Shown here piece after piece: positions 54,735-63,687 of a stretch of DNA of 64,000 bases. Position numbers and translations under genes: made by a program. The stretch is from Acidobacteriota bacterium. Lineage in GTDB: Bacteria > Acidobacteriota > Terriglobia > Acidiferrales > UBA7541. The notes under the pieces were generated by a model. The model was not told where the DNA came from. It did no database searches and was given only the letters and a program-made list of their open reading frames with translations. Each line of letters begins with the position of its first letter. The first letter of the stretch is position 1. The DNA lies in NCBI GenBank assembly GCA_003224055.1, contig QHYE01000020.1, forward strand, positions 27,333 to 91,332. Reading direction: 5' to 3'.

Positions 54735-56495
54735 TCAGGGGCGAATTCCAACGCGCTGCGCTTCGCCGGCGCGGGCAGCAGGAGTGAAACAGATCCCGCT
54801 GGTGCATTGGCCTTTCAAAACGTGCGCGTCAATCTCGGCGCGAAAATGTTTTAGCACCGACTGAATGGGTGCGGGTGCGATCTGGCCGAGGCCACAGATC
54901 GAAGTAAGGCTCATGGCTTGCGAGAGCTCGTCGAGCAGCGCGAGGTCGGCACGATATTGGGGTTCGGGGACCCCGCCCTGCGTCCAGCGCACGAGCATGT
55001 CCGTCATTTTTTGCGAGCCGACGCGGCAGGGCACGCATTTGCCGCAGGACTCGTTGCGATAAAAACGGACGGCGTTCAGCGCCATGTCCAGCATGCAGGT
55101 CGTATCGTCGCAAACAACGATCGCGCCGGAACCGAGCATGGAGCCCGCTTCGGCAAGCGCTTTGAAATCGAGGCGCACGTCAATCATCGAAGCAGGAAGG
55201 TAGCCTGAGGATGGGCCGGAAGGCGCGAAAGCTTTCAGTTGGCGGCCGCCGCGAACGCCGCCTGCATGATTGAAAATGACTTCGCGCATGGGCGTGCCCA
55301 TGGGGACTTCGAATATTCCGGGGCGCGCCACGTGGCCACTGACGCCGACAAACTTCAGACCACGGGAGCCGCCGGCGCCCTGCGCGGCGAACCAATCGAC
55401 GCCCCGCGCGAGAATTTGCGGCACGTTGATGAAAGTCTCGACGTTATTGAGCACCGTGGGCTTTTGCCAGAGACCGGCTTGCACGGGAAACGGAGGCTTG
55501 TTGCGCGGTTCGGCTCGATGCCCCTCAATCGCCTCCATCAGCGCGGTTTCCTCGCCGCAGATGTAGCCGCCGGGACTGACGAAGACTTCGAGTTCGAAAT
55601 CAAATTCACTGCCGAGGATTTTTTTCCCGAGGAGGCCGGCGCGACGGCAGCGGCCAATCTCTTCGCCAAGGATTTCTTCCTGGAGATGGTACTCATGGCG
55701 AATGTAGAGGATTCCGCGCTTCGCGCCGGCGACGATGCCGGCGATGAGCATTCCTTCGATGAGGAGATGCGGAAGATGCGTCATGATGAAGCGGTCTTTG
55801 ATCGTGCCGGGCTCGCTTTCATCGGCATTGCATACGACGTATTTCACCGGGTCGCGCTCTTTGCGGACGAGATCCCACTTCACGCTGGTAGGAAATCCGG
55901 CGCCGCCCATACCGCGAAGTTCAGAAGCCTTGAGTTGAGCGATGACATCGTCGAAGGCTCGCGATTGAACGAGATTGCGAACGACGCCGTATTTTTTGGC
56001 ATCTCCGTAAGGATCGGCCTTGCATTCGACGCGCGCCGCCCGCGGATGGGACTCAAGAATTTCTTCGCCGCGAATGGCGCCGCGAGCCATTTGTTCGGCA
56101 AGCGCAGCCGTAACATCCGTGAAAATATGATCGTTGATGGAGGCGGCGGGAGCGTGGTCGCAGCGGCCAAGACAGGAAACGTCGCGAATCTGCACGTCCT
56201 CAGGGCGCGCATTGGCGAAGCGGCGTTCGAGATCGGTCCGCAGTTCGCAGGCGCCGTTGAGATGGCAACTCATGTCCGCACAGACTCGAATTTCCGCCTT
56301 CGGAGGAGGCGCAAGATGAAAATGAGGATAAAAACTGGCGACGCTATGAATTTGATAGAGCGGGATCTGGCCGCGTTTTGAAAGATCTTCCAGCTCCGCC
56401 TTGGGCAGAAAGCCGTGGCGCAGCTGGATGGCCCGAAGCTCGTCGAAGATCACGGCGCCCCGTCTCGCGCGAAGTGAGTGCTGGATCTTCTGCAT
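54735..56495 (-). CDS. NuoE-NuoF fusion (NADH-oxidising flavoprotein)
   Basis: The 586-aa protein joins a NuoE thioredoxin-like [2Fe-2S] domain (Cys72, Cys77, Cys108, Cys112) to a complete NuoF module. That module has the FMN/NADH sites GGAGFPTSVKWDL and GGYICGEETALMEAIEG and the [4Fe-4S] motif ESCGKCVPCRVG. It should oxidise NADH and reduce the Fe-S protein encoded next, as in hydrogenase or formate dehydrogenase diaphorase modules. ATG 56495 begins the NuoE domain; upstream residues in the open frame do not look coding. No complex I membrane subunit is nearby. It is divergent from the pentahaem cytochrome at 56630. Confidence 0.88.
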   Translation of the reverse strand: MQKIQHSLRARRGAVIFDELRAIQLRHGFLPKAELEDLSKRGQIPLYQIHSVASFYPHFHLAPPPKAEIRVCADMSCHLNGACELRTDLERRFANARPEDVQIRDVSCLGRCDHAPAASINDHIFTDVTAALAEQMARGAIRGEEILESHPRAARVECKADPYGDAKKYGVVRNLVQSRAFDDVIAQLKASELRGMGGAGFPTSVKWDLVRKERDPVKYVVCNADESEPGTIKDRFIMTHLPHLLIEGMLIAGIVAGAKRGILYIRHEYHLQEEILGEEIGRCRRAGLLGKKILGSEFDFELEVFVSPGGYICGEETALMEAIEGHRAEPRNKPPFPVQAGLWQKPTVLNNVETFINVPQILARGVDWFAAQGAGGSRGLKFVGVSGHVARPGIFEVPMGTPMREVIFNHAGGVRGGRQLKAFAPSGPSSGYLPASMIDVRLDFKALAEAGSMLGSGAIVVCDDTTCMLDMALNAVRFYRNESCGKCVPCRVGSQKMTDMLVRWTQGGVPEPQYRADLALLDELSQAMSLTSICGLGQIAPAPIQSVLKHFRAEIDAHVLKGQCTSGICFTPAARAGEAQRVGIRP

Positions 56496-56629
56496 ACTAC
56501 TGGCCGGGAAGCGCGCTGTAAATAGCAACCCCGTTGGCTTTTCGCGCAGCGCTGTGAAAAAGACAACGCGGCCCGTTGACTTCCTTGCAGCGCAGACGAT
56601 ATAAGCAAACAGATTCGCCGGCACACTGA

Positions 56630-57991
56630 ATGCGCCACGCATCCTACACCTCCATCCACCGCATGATTCTATGCGCATCGTTGCTTACAATTCCGGCCGC
56701 GCTTTCCGCACAAAAGGAACCCAGCAAATACATCGGTCCGGGTTCCTGCGCGGCGACGAGCTGCCATGGAAGCGTGAAGCCCGTCGCCGGAAGCCGCATT
56801 CTGCAGAATGAGTATTCGACGTGGATCATCAAGGACAAGCACAGCCGGGCGTACCAGGCGGTGACGGGAGACGTGGGCGAAAGAATGGCGCGGATTTTGA
56901 AACTCGGCGCAAAGGCAGAGGAAGCGCCGAAATGCCTGGCGTGTCATGCACTGAGTCCATCGCCGGATCAGCGCGGACGTGCGTTTGAGATCTCGGAAGG
57001 CGTCTCCTGCGAGAATTGCCACGGGCCGGCGTCGGGCTGGCTGGGGTCACACACGACGCGCTCGTGGCCGCATGAGAAATCGGTGGCACTCGGAATGCAC
57101 GATACGCGCGACGTGATTCGCCGCACCGAAAAATGTCTCGAATGCCACCTCGGGACGAAAAACAAATTTGTCGATCACGAGATGATCGCCGCGGGGCATC
57201 CAGATCTTTTCTTCGAATTGGATTCGTTTTCAGCGGTGATGCCTCGGCATTGGAAGACACCGCGCGAATCCGAGCCAGGGAAACCGGTTGAGGATGCCGC
57301 GTGGGTTGGCGTGCGTGAATGGAGCGCGGGCCAGGCCGTACAGCTGCGCGCGGCAATGGAGCGGCTGACGTGGCGCGCGAAGAATGAACGCCACGACAAG
57401 AAAGACGTCTGGCCGGAATATTCCGAGCTTTCCTGCTTCGCGTGCCATCACGCGCTGGGGCCGGCGAAAGAGAGTTGGCGGCAGGAGCACGGTTACGGCC
57501 GGCGGCGGCCGGGCGATCCGGCGTGGAATGGGTCGCGGTACGCCGTTTTTCGCTTGCTGGCGCAACAAATGGATTCGGCGAACGCACAGGAGTTGGAGAA
57601 GCAGCTCTCTGCCGTCTCCGGCGAGATGAGCAGACTCAACCCTGATCGCAACACGGTGGCGTCCGCCGCGTCTGCGGCAGCACCCGTGGCGCAGAGGCTT
57701 GCCGAGCGACTGGCGACCATGCAGTACGACCAGGCCACCACTCTTCGAATGCTGCAACGTATTTCCGATGACGCGGAAAATATCGCGCTGGCCGACGAAC
57801 GCGCCGCGGAGCAAGCCGCCATGGCGCTCGATTCGCTGTACATTGCCTACAGCCGCGACGCAAAGCCTGCCAATGCCGCCGAAGTGCGCGCGGCTATCAA
57901 CGGGCTGTTCCAACAACTCGAAAATCCGTCGGCTTACAACGCGGATCAATTCGCTTCCGCACTCCGGCGCATCCGCACGATGGTTCGCTAA
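56630..57991 (+). CDS. Pentahaem cytochrome c (c554-like family)
   Basis: The 453-aa exported protein (signal around MILCASLLTIPAALSA) has four CxxCH motifs (CLACH, CENCH, CLECH, CFACH) and one N-terminal CX4CH motif (CAATSCH, residues 40-46). The last 150 residues are helical and haem-free. The fold resembles the cytochrome c554/octahaem-reductase family. It is divergent from the NuoEF-to-ten-haem operon with only 134 bases between, so shared regulation is plausible. Partner and reaction are unknown. Confidence 0.85.
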   Translation: MRHASYTSIHRMILCASLLTIPAALSAQKEPSKYIGPGSCAATSCHGSVKPVAGSRILQNEYSTWIIKDKHSRAYQAVTGDVGERMARILKLGAKAEEAPKCLACHALSPSPDQRGRAFEISEGVSCENCHGPASGWLGSHTTRSWPHEKSVALGMHDTRDVIRRTEKCLECHLGTKNKFVDHEMIAAGHPDLFFELDSFSAVMPRHWKTPRESEPGKPVEDAAWVGVREWSAGQAVQLRAAMERLTWRAKNERHDKKDVWPEYSELSCFACHHALGPAKESWRQEHGYGRRRPGDPAWNGSRYAVFRLLAQQMDSANAQELEKQLSAVSGEMSRLNPDRNTVASAASAAAPVAQRLAERLATMQYDQATTLRMLQRISDDAENIALADERAAEQAAMALDSLYIAYSRDAKPANAAEVRAAINGLFQQLENPSAYNADQFASALRRIRTMVR

Positions 57992-58043
57992 CTTGCCGAT
58001 CCCGCGATACAGTTAGTTCCATTCACGATTGTCCGTGATACTT

Positions 58044-58604
58044 ATGAACCGGTTTGAAACGTTGTTTTGTGGCTCGTCATTTTGGCGGTATGTGACGCGG
58101 CGGCGATTGCTTCCATGGTTGGTGGGCGGATCGGAGTTAGGCGGGCACGTGCTCGAGCTGGGGGCGGGGCCGGGCGCGGCAACGGAAGCGTTGCGGCTGC
58201 GAGCAGGACGGGTAACCAGTCTTGAATACGACCATGGATTTGCTGCGCGGCTGGGTGCTCGCGTGAGCGGGACAAATGCCAGCGTGATTCAAGGCGATGC
58301 GACGACATTGCCCTTTTCGGGCAACACATTTTCTTCGGCGATCGCCATTCTGATGCTTCATCATTTGCGTTCGAATGAGCTGCAGGATCGCGCTTTTGCG
58401 GAAATAGCCCGGGTGCTGCGGCCTGGCGGAGTTTTTCTTGCCTTCGAGATTCCGGATGCGTGGCTGCACCGCGTTGGACACATCCGAAGCACGTTTGTGC
58501 CGGTGGACCCGGCAACGGCGTCCGCGAGGCTGACGGTGGCGGGATTTTCGCACGCGACGATTGACCTATCGCGCGGTGGCTTTCGAATCCGAGCACTTCG
58601 CTAG
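58044..58604 (+). CDS. Class I SAM-dependent methyltransferase
   Basis: This 186-aa protein has the Rossmann-like methyltransferase motifs VLELGAGPGAATEAL (motif I), SLEYDHGFA (acidic strand 2 end), GDATTLPFSGNTF (motif II) and RVLRPGGVFLAFE (motif III). Substrate unknown. ATG 58044 was taken; a GTG five codons upstream is possible. The P450 gene follows 65 bases later on the same strand. Confidence 0.85.
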   Translation: MNRFETLFCGSSFWRYVTRRRLLPWLVGGSELGGHVLELGAGPGAATEALRLRAGRVTSLEYDHGFAARLGARVSGTNASVIQGDATTLPFSGNTFSSAIAILMLHHLRSNELQDRAFAEIARVLRPGGVFLAFEIPDAWLHRVGHIRSTFVPVDPATASARLTVAGFSHATIDLSRGGFRIRALR

Positions 58605-58669
58605 CACGGTTCCTCCGTCCAATACATCCCGCGTTTGACCAAAACAAAACCACGGCATAGCATCGTTGC

Positions 58670-60064
58670 ATGTGGCACGCGACTGGCAAGAAATTTCCTC
58701 CTGGCCCCTCCGAAGGAATGAGGCGGTGGTCGCTCGGTCCGCTCAATGACACTCCGCTCGAATACTTCACCAAACTCGCGCGTGAGTATGGCGACGTCGC
58801 GGGAATCCGAGTCCTGAATTTCAAGACGATTTTCATCAACCATCCGGACACCATCGAGGAAGCTCTGGTAGCGAATGCCCGCAAATACATAAAAGGACGC
58901 GTGCTGCGTGCGAACCGGCACGTCTTCGGCGAAGGCTTGCTGACCAGCGAAGGAGAGTTCTGGCTACGCCAGCGGCGGCTGGCGCAGCCGGCGTTTCACC
59001 GCGGGCGCATCGCTTCCTATGCGGCGACGATGGTGGAGTACACGGAACGGATGCTGAGCGGCTGGCAGGGAGGGGAAGAACGCGACGCGCATCAAGAAAT
59101 GATGCGGCTGACTCTGCAAATCGTGGGAAAAACGCTGTTCGACGCCGACGTGGAGCGTGATGCAAAGGATGTCGGCAAATCCCTCGAGCAGTTGCTGGAA
59201 ATGGGCGCAAATTTCCGGCGGACCATTTTTGTGCCGCACTGGCTGCCCACCCCCACGAACCTGCGCATAAAGAGGGAAGTGGCTCAAATCGAGAAAATTC
59301 TCTACCGAATCATCGCGGAACGACGTGCCTTCGGCCGCGACGCCGGGGACCTGCTCTCGATGCTCCTCGCGGCGCAGGACGAAGACGGTTCGCGCATGAC
59401 GGACCGCCAGCTTCGCGATGAGACCATCACGCTGTTCCTGGCGGGCCACGAAACCACGGCGAGCACACTCTCCTGGACTTGGTGGCTGCTCGCACAGAAT
59501 CCCCGCGTAGAAGCAAAGCTGCATGCGGAATTGGACGCCGTCCTCGGCGGCCGCGCTCCAACACTCGCCGATTTGCCAAACCTCCCGTACGCCGGACATG
59601 TCATCACCGAATCGTTGCGGCTGTATCCTTCTGCCTGGGGATTGGCGCGTGTGGCCATCGAGGACCATCAAATTGCAGGCTACCCGGTTACCAAGGGAAT
59701 GGGCGTAGCGATGGCCCAGTGGGTCGTTCACCGCGACCCGCGCTGGTATGATGCGCCGGAAGAATTCCGGCCTGACCGGTGGGAAGGCGATCTATTGAAG
59801 CGTTTGCCGAAGTTCGCCTATTTCCCATTTGGCGGCGGGCCGCGCCAGTGCATCGGAAATGCCTTCGCGCTGATCGAAGCGTCGCTGATCCTGGCGACGG
59901 TTGCGCAGAAATTTCGGTTGCGGCTCATGGCGAACCACCGCGTGGAACCACTCGCCTCCATCACGCTGCGGCCGCGGTATGGGGTGCGCGTCACACTGGA
60001 GCGTCGCCGTACAAGCAACGTTCGCGACAGAGCGATGGGCGCGCAATCCGCTGTCGCGGATTAG
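58670..60064 (+). CDS. Cytochrome P450
   Basis: This 464-aa haem-thiolate monooxygenase has the I-helix LAGHETTAST, the ExxR motif in TESLRLYPSAW and the haem-Cys signature FPFGGGPRQCIG. The N-terminus lacks a membrane anchor, so it is soluble. It resembles the CYP102/CYP4-like long-chain group more than classical bacterial class I enzymes. No ferredoxin or reductase gene is adjacent. Substrate unknown, possibly a fatty acid or hydrocarbon. Confidence 0.93.
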   Translation: MWHATGKKFPPGPSEGMRRWSLGPLNDTPLEYFTKLAREYGDVAGIRVLNFKTIFINHPDTIEEALVANARKYIKGRVLRANRHVFGEGLLTSEGEFWLRQRRLAQPAFHRGRIASYAATMVEYTERMLSGWQGGEERDAHQEMMRLTLQIVGKTLFDADVERDAKDVGKSLEQLLEMGANFRRTIFVPHWLPTPTNLRIKREVAQIEKILYRIIAERRAFGRDAGDLLSMLLAAQDEDGSRMTDRQLRDETITLFLAGHETTASTLSWTWWLLAQNPRVEAKLHAELDAVLGGRAPTLADLPNLPYAGHVITESLRLYPSAWGLARVAIEDHQIAGYPVTKGMGVAMAQWVVHRDPRWYDAPEEFRPDRWEGDLLKRLPKFAYFPFGGGPRQCIGNAFALIEASLILATVAQKFRLRLMANHRVEPLASITLRPRYGVRVTLERRRTSNVRDRAMGAQSAVAD

Positions 60065-60130
60065 CCTCATCCATTTTCTGGAGACGACGGCAAGCCCAGG
60101 AAAGGCGCGACCCATTCCGAATTGATCCGG

Positions 60131-61276
60131 CTAGCGCCCCGAGACTACTGGGCCCAACTCTGCCCGGTTTTGCACGACACGCAGGATAGAATCGCGCGTA
60201 ACCATGCCGACGACATGGGAGCCGCCATTTTCGGCGCCGCTCACGACCGGCATCTGGTTGATGTCGGCAGCCAGCAACCGCTCGAGCAATCGTAGGAGCG
60301 GTTCCTCGGGGGCAGCCCACAGGATACGCTCTCGGGGAATCATGGCGGATTGTACCGAGTTGTGAGCCCATTCTTCTCGCGGCACGGAATTCAGCATGTG
60401 GACATTCATCATGCCCACGAGGCGCTCGCCATGGAGAACCAGATGGCAGCGGCGGCCGGTCCGCAGAACCTCGGCGCCGTATTCTTCCAGGGCGATCTGC
60501 CCCTCCACAGTCGGTATTTCGTGGCTCATAACATCAGCGGCATTGAGGCCGGAAAGGGTCTGGCGCATGGCGACCTGCGCAACGCTTTCCTGTGCCGCGT
60601 TAAGGAGGAACCACCCGATGAAAGCCAGCCAGATGCCGGATTGCCAGTCTCCCTTCAGAAAGAAGAATCCTCCGCCGGCCATCAATCCATAGGCCACGAG
60701 CTTTCCGCTCGTCCCGGCGACCCGTGTCGCGCGCGAATGATCTTTCGTTATCCCCCAAACGATTGCGCGCAAAATTCTACCGCCATCCAACGGAAACCCC
60801 GGCAAAAGATTGAAGAGGGCGAGCGCGGCATTGGTTTGCCAGAGCCAGGTAGCTAGTGCTCGCGTCATTTGACTCGAGGGAAAGAGAAGTGTCGTGGCCA
60901 AAAAAACGCCGGCCAGGAAAGCACTGGCAAGCGGTCCAGCAATCGCAATGTTGAATTCCTGGATGGCTTTGGAAGGATCGCGCGCAATTCGCGCCAGCCC
61001 CCCAAAGACGAAGAGCGTAATAGAAACGACGCGGATCTTGTAATGCTGGGCTACGACGCTATGAGCAAGTTCGTGGAACAGGACGGAACCGAAGAAGAGC
61101 AAGCTGGTGAGGAGACCGACACCCCAGTGCTGCATTGTCGTCCAGTGGGGGTACTTCTGGGTGAAGAGGGTCCCGAGGGAAAATGTACTTAGTGCGAAAA
61201 TGACGACCCAAGTGGAATGCAGGTAAATGGGGATTCCAAAAATCCGTGCAACTTTGAATCCTGAGCCAGGTGTCAT
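60131..61276 (-). CDS. Site-2 protease family M50 metallopeptidase with CBS pair
   Basis: This 381-aa intramembrane zinc protease has HExxH in LFHELAHSVVAQ and the second metal motif NLLPGFPLDGGRIL, both inside membrane helices (six predicted). The C-terminal 120 residues form two CBS domains (VMSHEIPTVEGQ, SAMIPRERILWAAPEEP) that may sense adenine nucleotides. ATG 61276 (MTPGSGFKVARIFGIPI) matches the family start. Target unknown; anti-sigma factors are common substrates of relatives. Confidence 0.9.
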   Translation of the reverse strand: MTPGSGFKVARIFGIPIYLHSTWVVIFALSTFSLGTLFTQKYPHWTTMQHWGVGLLTSLLFFGSVLFHELAHSVVAQHYKIRVVSITLFVFGGLARIARDPSKAIQEFNIAIAGPLASAFLAGVFLATTLLFPSSQMTRALATWLWQTNAALALFNLLPGFPLDGGRILRAIVWGITKDHSRATRVAGTSGKLVAYGLMAGGGFFFLKGDWQSGIWLAFIGWFLLNAAQESVAQVAMRQTLSGLNAADVMSHEIPTVEGQIALEEYGAEVLRTGRRCHLVLHGERLVGMMNVHMLNSVPREEWAHNSVQSAMIPRERILWAAPEEPLLRLLERLLAADINQMPVVSGAENGGSHVVGMVTRDSILRVVQNRAELGPVVSGR

Positions 61277-61509
61277 CGAAGGTCTTAGCTTTTGATCTGA
61301 GCGCGGATTAGCATTGCGCTGGCGGCCTCTCCCACTTCCTACACTACCTCTAGATGGTTGAAACGCCAACCGGTGCGTGCCTGGGCCCACAGCGTGTAAG
61401 CGCCCACACGAAACGGTCGTCCTGCCTGCCTTGTAAGTCATGTATTATCAATATCTTGAGATTGGTCATGACGCTGCAATACCTGAGATCGCAACAACGG
61501 AGGCCCGTC

Positions 61510-61707
61510 ATGATCGCCATACTGCAGTTCGTCACACTCGCAATTGCCACACTTCTTGCCGCTGCGGCAGCGGCCGCAGTCCATTGGCTGCTCCTACAAG
61601 CGACCTTCTTACTGATGCGGCCCGCGACGGCCCACCGGATTGCGCCACGCACGGAACTGGCGCGCGGCACCGCCGCCTTGGCGCGGGCGTACACCGCACA
61701 TCGATGA
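61510..61707 (+). CDS. Small membrane protein
   Basis: This 65-aa protein has one long hydrophobic helix (FVTLAIATLLAAAAAAAVHW and onward) and a basic C-terminal tail. ATG 61510 is preceded by CGGAGG at 7 bases, a strong ribosome site, which supports a real gene. It lies 128 bases before the prohibitin-like gene with a palindrome (61725-61746) between. It might be a partner of that protein. Confidence 0.55.
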   Translation: MIAILQFVTLAIATLLAAAAAAAVHWLLLQATFLLMRPATAHRIAPRTELARGTAALARAYTAHR

Positions 61708-61724
61708 TGGCGCGCGATCGAAAG

Positions 61725-61746
61725 AGGACAGGCTAAAGCCTGTCCT
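61725..61746. repeat. Intergenic palindrome
   Basis: AGGACAGG-CTAAAG-CCTGTCCT forms a perfect inverted repeat with a short AT-rich centre. It is of the same style as the GGCACGGC/GCCGTGCC palindrome in the 28363-28468 cluster. No U-run follows. Confidence 0.6.
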
Positions 61747-61835
61747 GCGGGGATTCCCCGGCGCGACGCATCCGGCGAGACGGTTCCTCGACGCTCGGCG
61801 GAGCGACACCGGAAAAAAGGGAAGGGAGCAATACC

Positions 61836-63212
61836 ATGCTGGCTTTGAAGTACCTGTTGATGATTCTGGGAGCTGGATTGTTTGGCAGTGCCGGGGCTCT
61901 GGTAGCTTACGATATTTTTCTTTCCGCGCAGCTTCGTCGGCTGCTGCGGCGCAACACTACGGACGAAACCGGTGCGGAGGTGGGAGCGCTGGCGCACCGC
62001 CCTTTCCAGCGGGTGAGGTGGCGGCTGGCCCTCCAGCTGGCGGCTGCGGGCGCGCTGGCGATCCTGATTACGGAAAGCATCGTGGTGATTCCCGACGGAG
62101 CGGCGGGCGTGCGCGTCAGCCAGATTTGGGGCGCGCAGCCCGGTACTTTGTATCCCGGCATACACATTGTCACGCCGCTTGTGGACTCGGTGGCCATCTT
62201 CGACACGCGGGAACAAGTGTATTCGACCGTGGCGTCCGAAAACGCCAAGCAAAAGGGTGACCTGCTGACGGTGCAGGCGCGCGAGGGCTTGAACATCGGC
62301 CTCGCGGTTTCCGTGCGGTACCGGCTCGAACCCAAACGCCTGGATTCCATCCACACGAATCTTCCGCAACCGGTCGGTGAAGAAGTGGTAGCGCCGGTTG
62401 TCGCCACGATTTACCGGCAACTCGCCCCCAACTACATGACCCGCGAAATTTTCGCGACCAAGAGGGAAGAACTGCGAACCAAAGCCGCCGAAGCCATCAC
62501 CTCACGCCTGGCCAGCGACGGCATCATCGTACGGGAAGTGCTGCTGCGCGATCTGCAACTCCCGGCTGAATATGCCAAGGGACTTGAGGGCCTGTTGCTG
62601 AAGGAACAAGAGAACGAGCGTCTTGGCACCGAGCAGGAGATCAAAGGAAAACAGGTCAAGATTGCGGAGCTGGAAGCGGAGGCTCAGAAGGCGCGCGACG
62701 TGAAGCAGGCGGAAGCGCAAGCCCAGGTGCGCGTGCTGCAAGCCAAAGCGGAATCCGACGCCATGCAGTACACGCTACCGCTAAAGCAGAAACAGATCGA
62801 ACAGACCAAGCTGGAAGCACAGGCGCGCAAGGAATCGACGCTGCAAAACGCCGAAGCCGCCGCGCAGGCCAAAGTCATTGACAGCAAAGCGGAAGTCGAG
62901 CGGCAGAAGAATCTCTCCGATGCCGAAGCGAACCGCATCCGCGTGACGGCCGCCGCCGACGCTGAGCGCATGAAGTACGAAGCCTCCGTGCTGAAATCCA
63001 ATCCCATGCTCATCCAGAAGATCATCGCCGAACGGCTCTCGGACAAGCTGCAAATCATGATGGTGCCGATGGACGGGAAAAATTTCTTCGCAAATGACGT
63101 GATGCGCTCGGCGTTTTCCGGAGCAAACAGCAGCTCGTCGGACGACGGTTCGGATGATCCGGCGCCAACCGCAACCGCTTCGGCGCAGCGCAAACCACCG
63201 AAGAGACCATAG
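61836..63212 (+). CDS. SPFH/prohibitin-family membrane protein
   Basis: The 458-aa protein has two hydrophobic segments (about residues 4-25 and 65-85), then an SPFH/Band 7 domain (AGVRVSQIWGAQPGTLYPGIH to LRDLQLPAEYAKG). A long Ala/Glu/Lys coiled coil (about 250-390) and an Ser/Asp-rich tail follow. Such proteins form membrane-scaffold oligomers. ATG 61836 has GGGAGC upstream. The segment before the SPFH domain with an extra membrane helix is somewhat unusual. Confidence 0.88.
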   Translation: MLALKYLLMILGAGLFGSAGALVAYDIFLSAQLRRLLRRNTTDETGAEVGALAHRPFQRVRWRLALQLAAAGALAILITESIVVIPDGAAGVRVSQIWGAQPGTLYPGIHIVTPLVDSVAIFDTREQVYSTVASENAKQKGDLLTVQAREGLNIGLAVSVRYRLEPKRLDSIHTNLPQPVGEEVVAPVVATIYRQLAPNYMTREIFATKREELRTKAAEAITSRLASDGIIVREVLLRDLQLPAEYAKGLEGLLLKEQENERLGTEQEIKGKQVKIAELEAEAQKARDVKQAEAQAQVRVLQAKAESDAMQYTLPLKQKQIEQTKLEAQARKESTLQNAEAAAQAKVIDSKAEVERQKNLSDAEANRIRVTAAADAERMKYEASVLKSNPMLIQKIIAERLSDKLQIMMVPMDGKNFFANDVMRSAFSGANSSSSDDGSDDPAPTATASAQRKPPKRP

Positions 63213-63317
63213 CGCCGCAAAAGACCTTGCACGGCCTGAAGCCTGTGCAATCGGCTTCCGCTAGCCAATACCCCTGCGGGTGGCTCAGGACGCGACGCTG
63301 GAAAAGGAGGAGAAATC

Positions 63318-63416
63318 ATGCGCACAATGGCAAGCACCGCCGCGCTTCGCCAAGGCTGCAAGAGATTGCTACTCCACCAGCGACGTGTTTCGCGCCACCC
63401 GGCTAGCGGTCAGTAG
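63318..63416 (+). CDS. Possible 32-residue peptide
   Basis: The ATG at 63318 follows GAAAAGGAGGAG, one of the strongest ribosome sites in the window. It opens a 32-codon basic frame (MRTMASTAALRQG...) ending at TAG. It resembles nothing known. It could be the start of a gene truncated by the IS-like sequence just downstream, or a true small peptide. Confidence 0.3.
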   Translation: MRTMASTAALRQGCKRLLLHQRRVSRHPASGQ

Positions 63417-63496
63417 ATGTCAGCAAAGGAAAAGGCCCCGGCAAACCAGACTGTTACGAAACTCCGTTGCCCGGCGGTAAATAAATGAGAAGATGC

Positions 63497-63522
63497 CCTC
63501 GCGAAAGCGAGGACATTTTTTT
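63497..63522 (+). terminator. Hairpin with U-run at the IS boundary
   Basis: CCTCGC-GAAA-GCGAGG followed by ACATTTTTTT lies just before the transposase start at 63523. IS elements often carry such hairpins to block read-through transcription. Confidence 0.6.
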
Positions 63523-63687
63523 ATGGGCTTTGTGCAGGGAGAAGGCCGGACGCAAGGAACACTGTTTCCTGTTTGTCTGGAAGAGCTGATCTCGGACGAT
63601 CACGTCTGCCGGGTAATCGACGCGTTTGTGGACCGGCTGGACATGGCGGGCTTGGGCTTCGAGCGCGCCGAAGCGGCCGACACCGGT
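63523..63687 (+). pseudogene. IS1182-like transposase, N-terminal fragment
   Basis: The frame reads MGFVQGEGRTQGTLFPVCLE and ISDDHVCRVIDAFVDRLDMA, the N-terminal region of IS1182/IS4-type transposases. After AEAADTG the match ends at a short inverted repeat (63676-63694), and the next sequence is a transposase piece on the opposite strand. Only about 55 residues of this roughly 450-residue protein remain. Confidence 0.75.

Noticed and set aside
52517..54787. A 756-codon open frame on the plus strand
   Set aside because: It is antisense to the Fe-S/cNMP gene, whose Cys motifs and domains are unambiguous. It is a GC-rich shadow frame.
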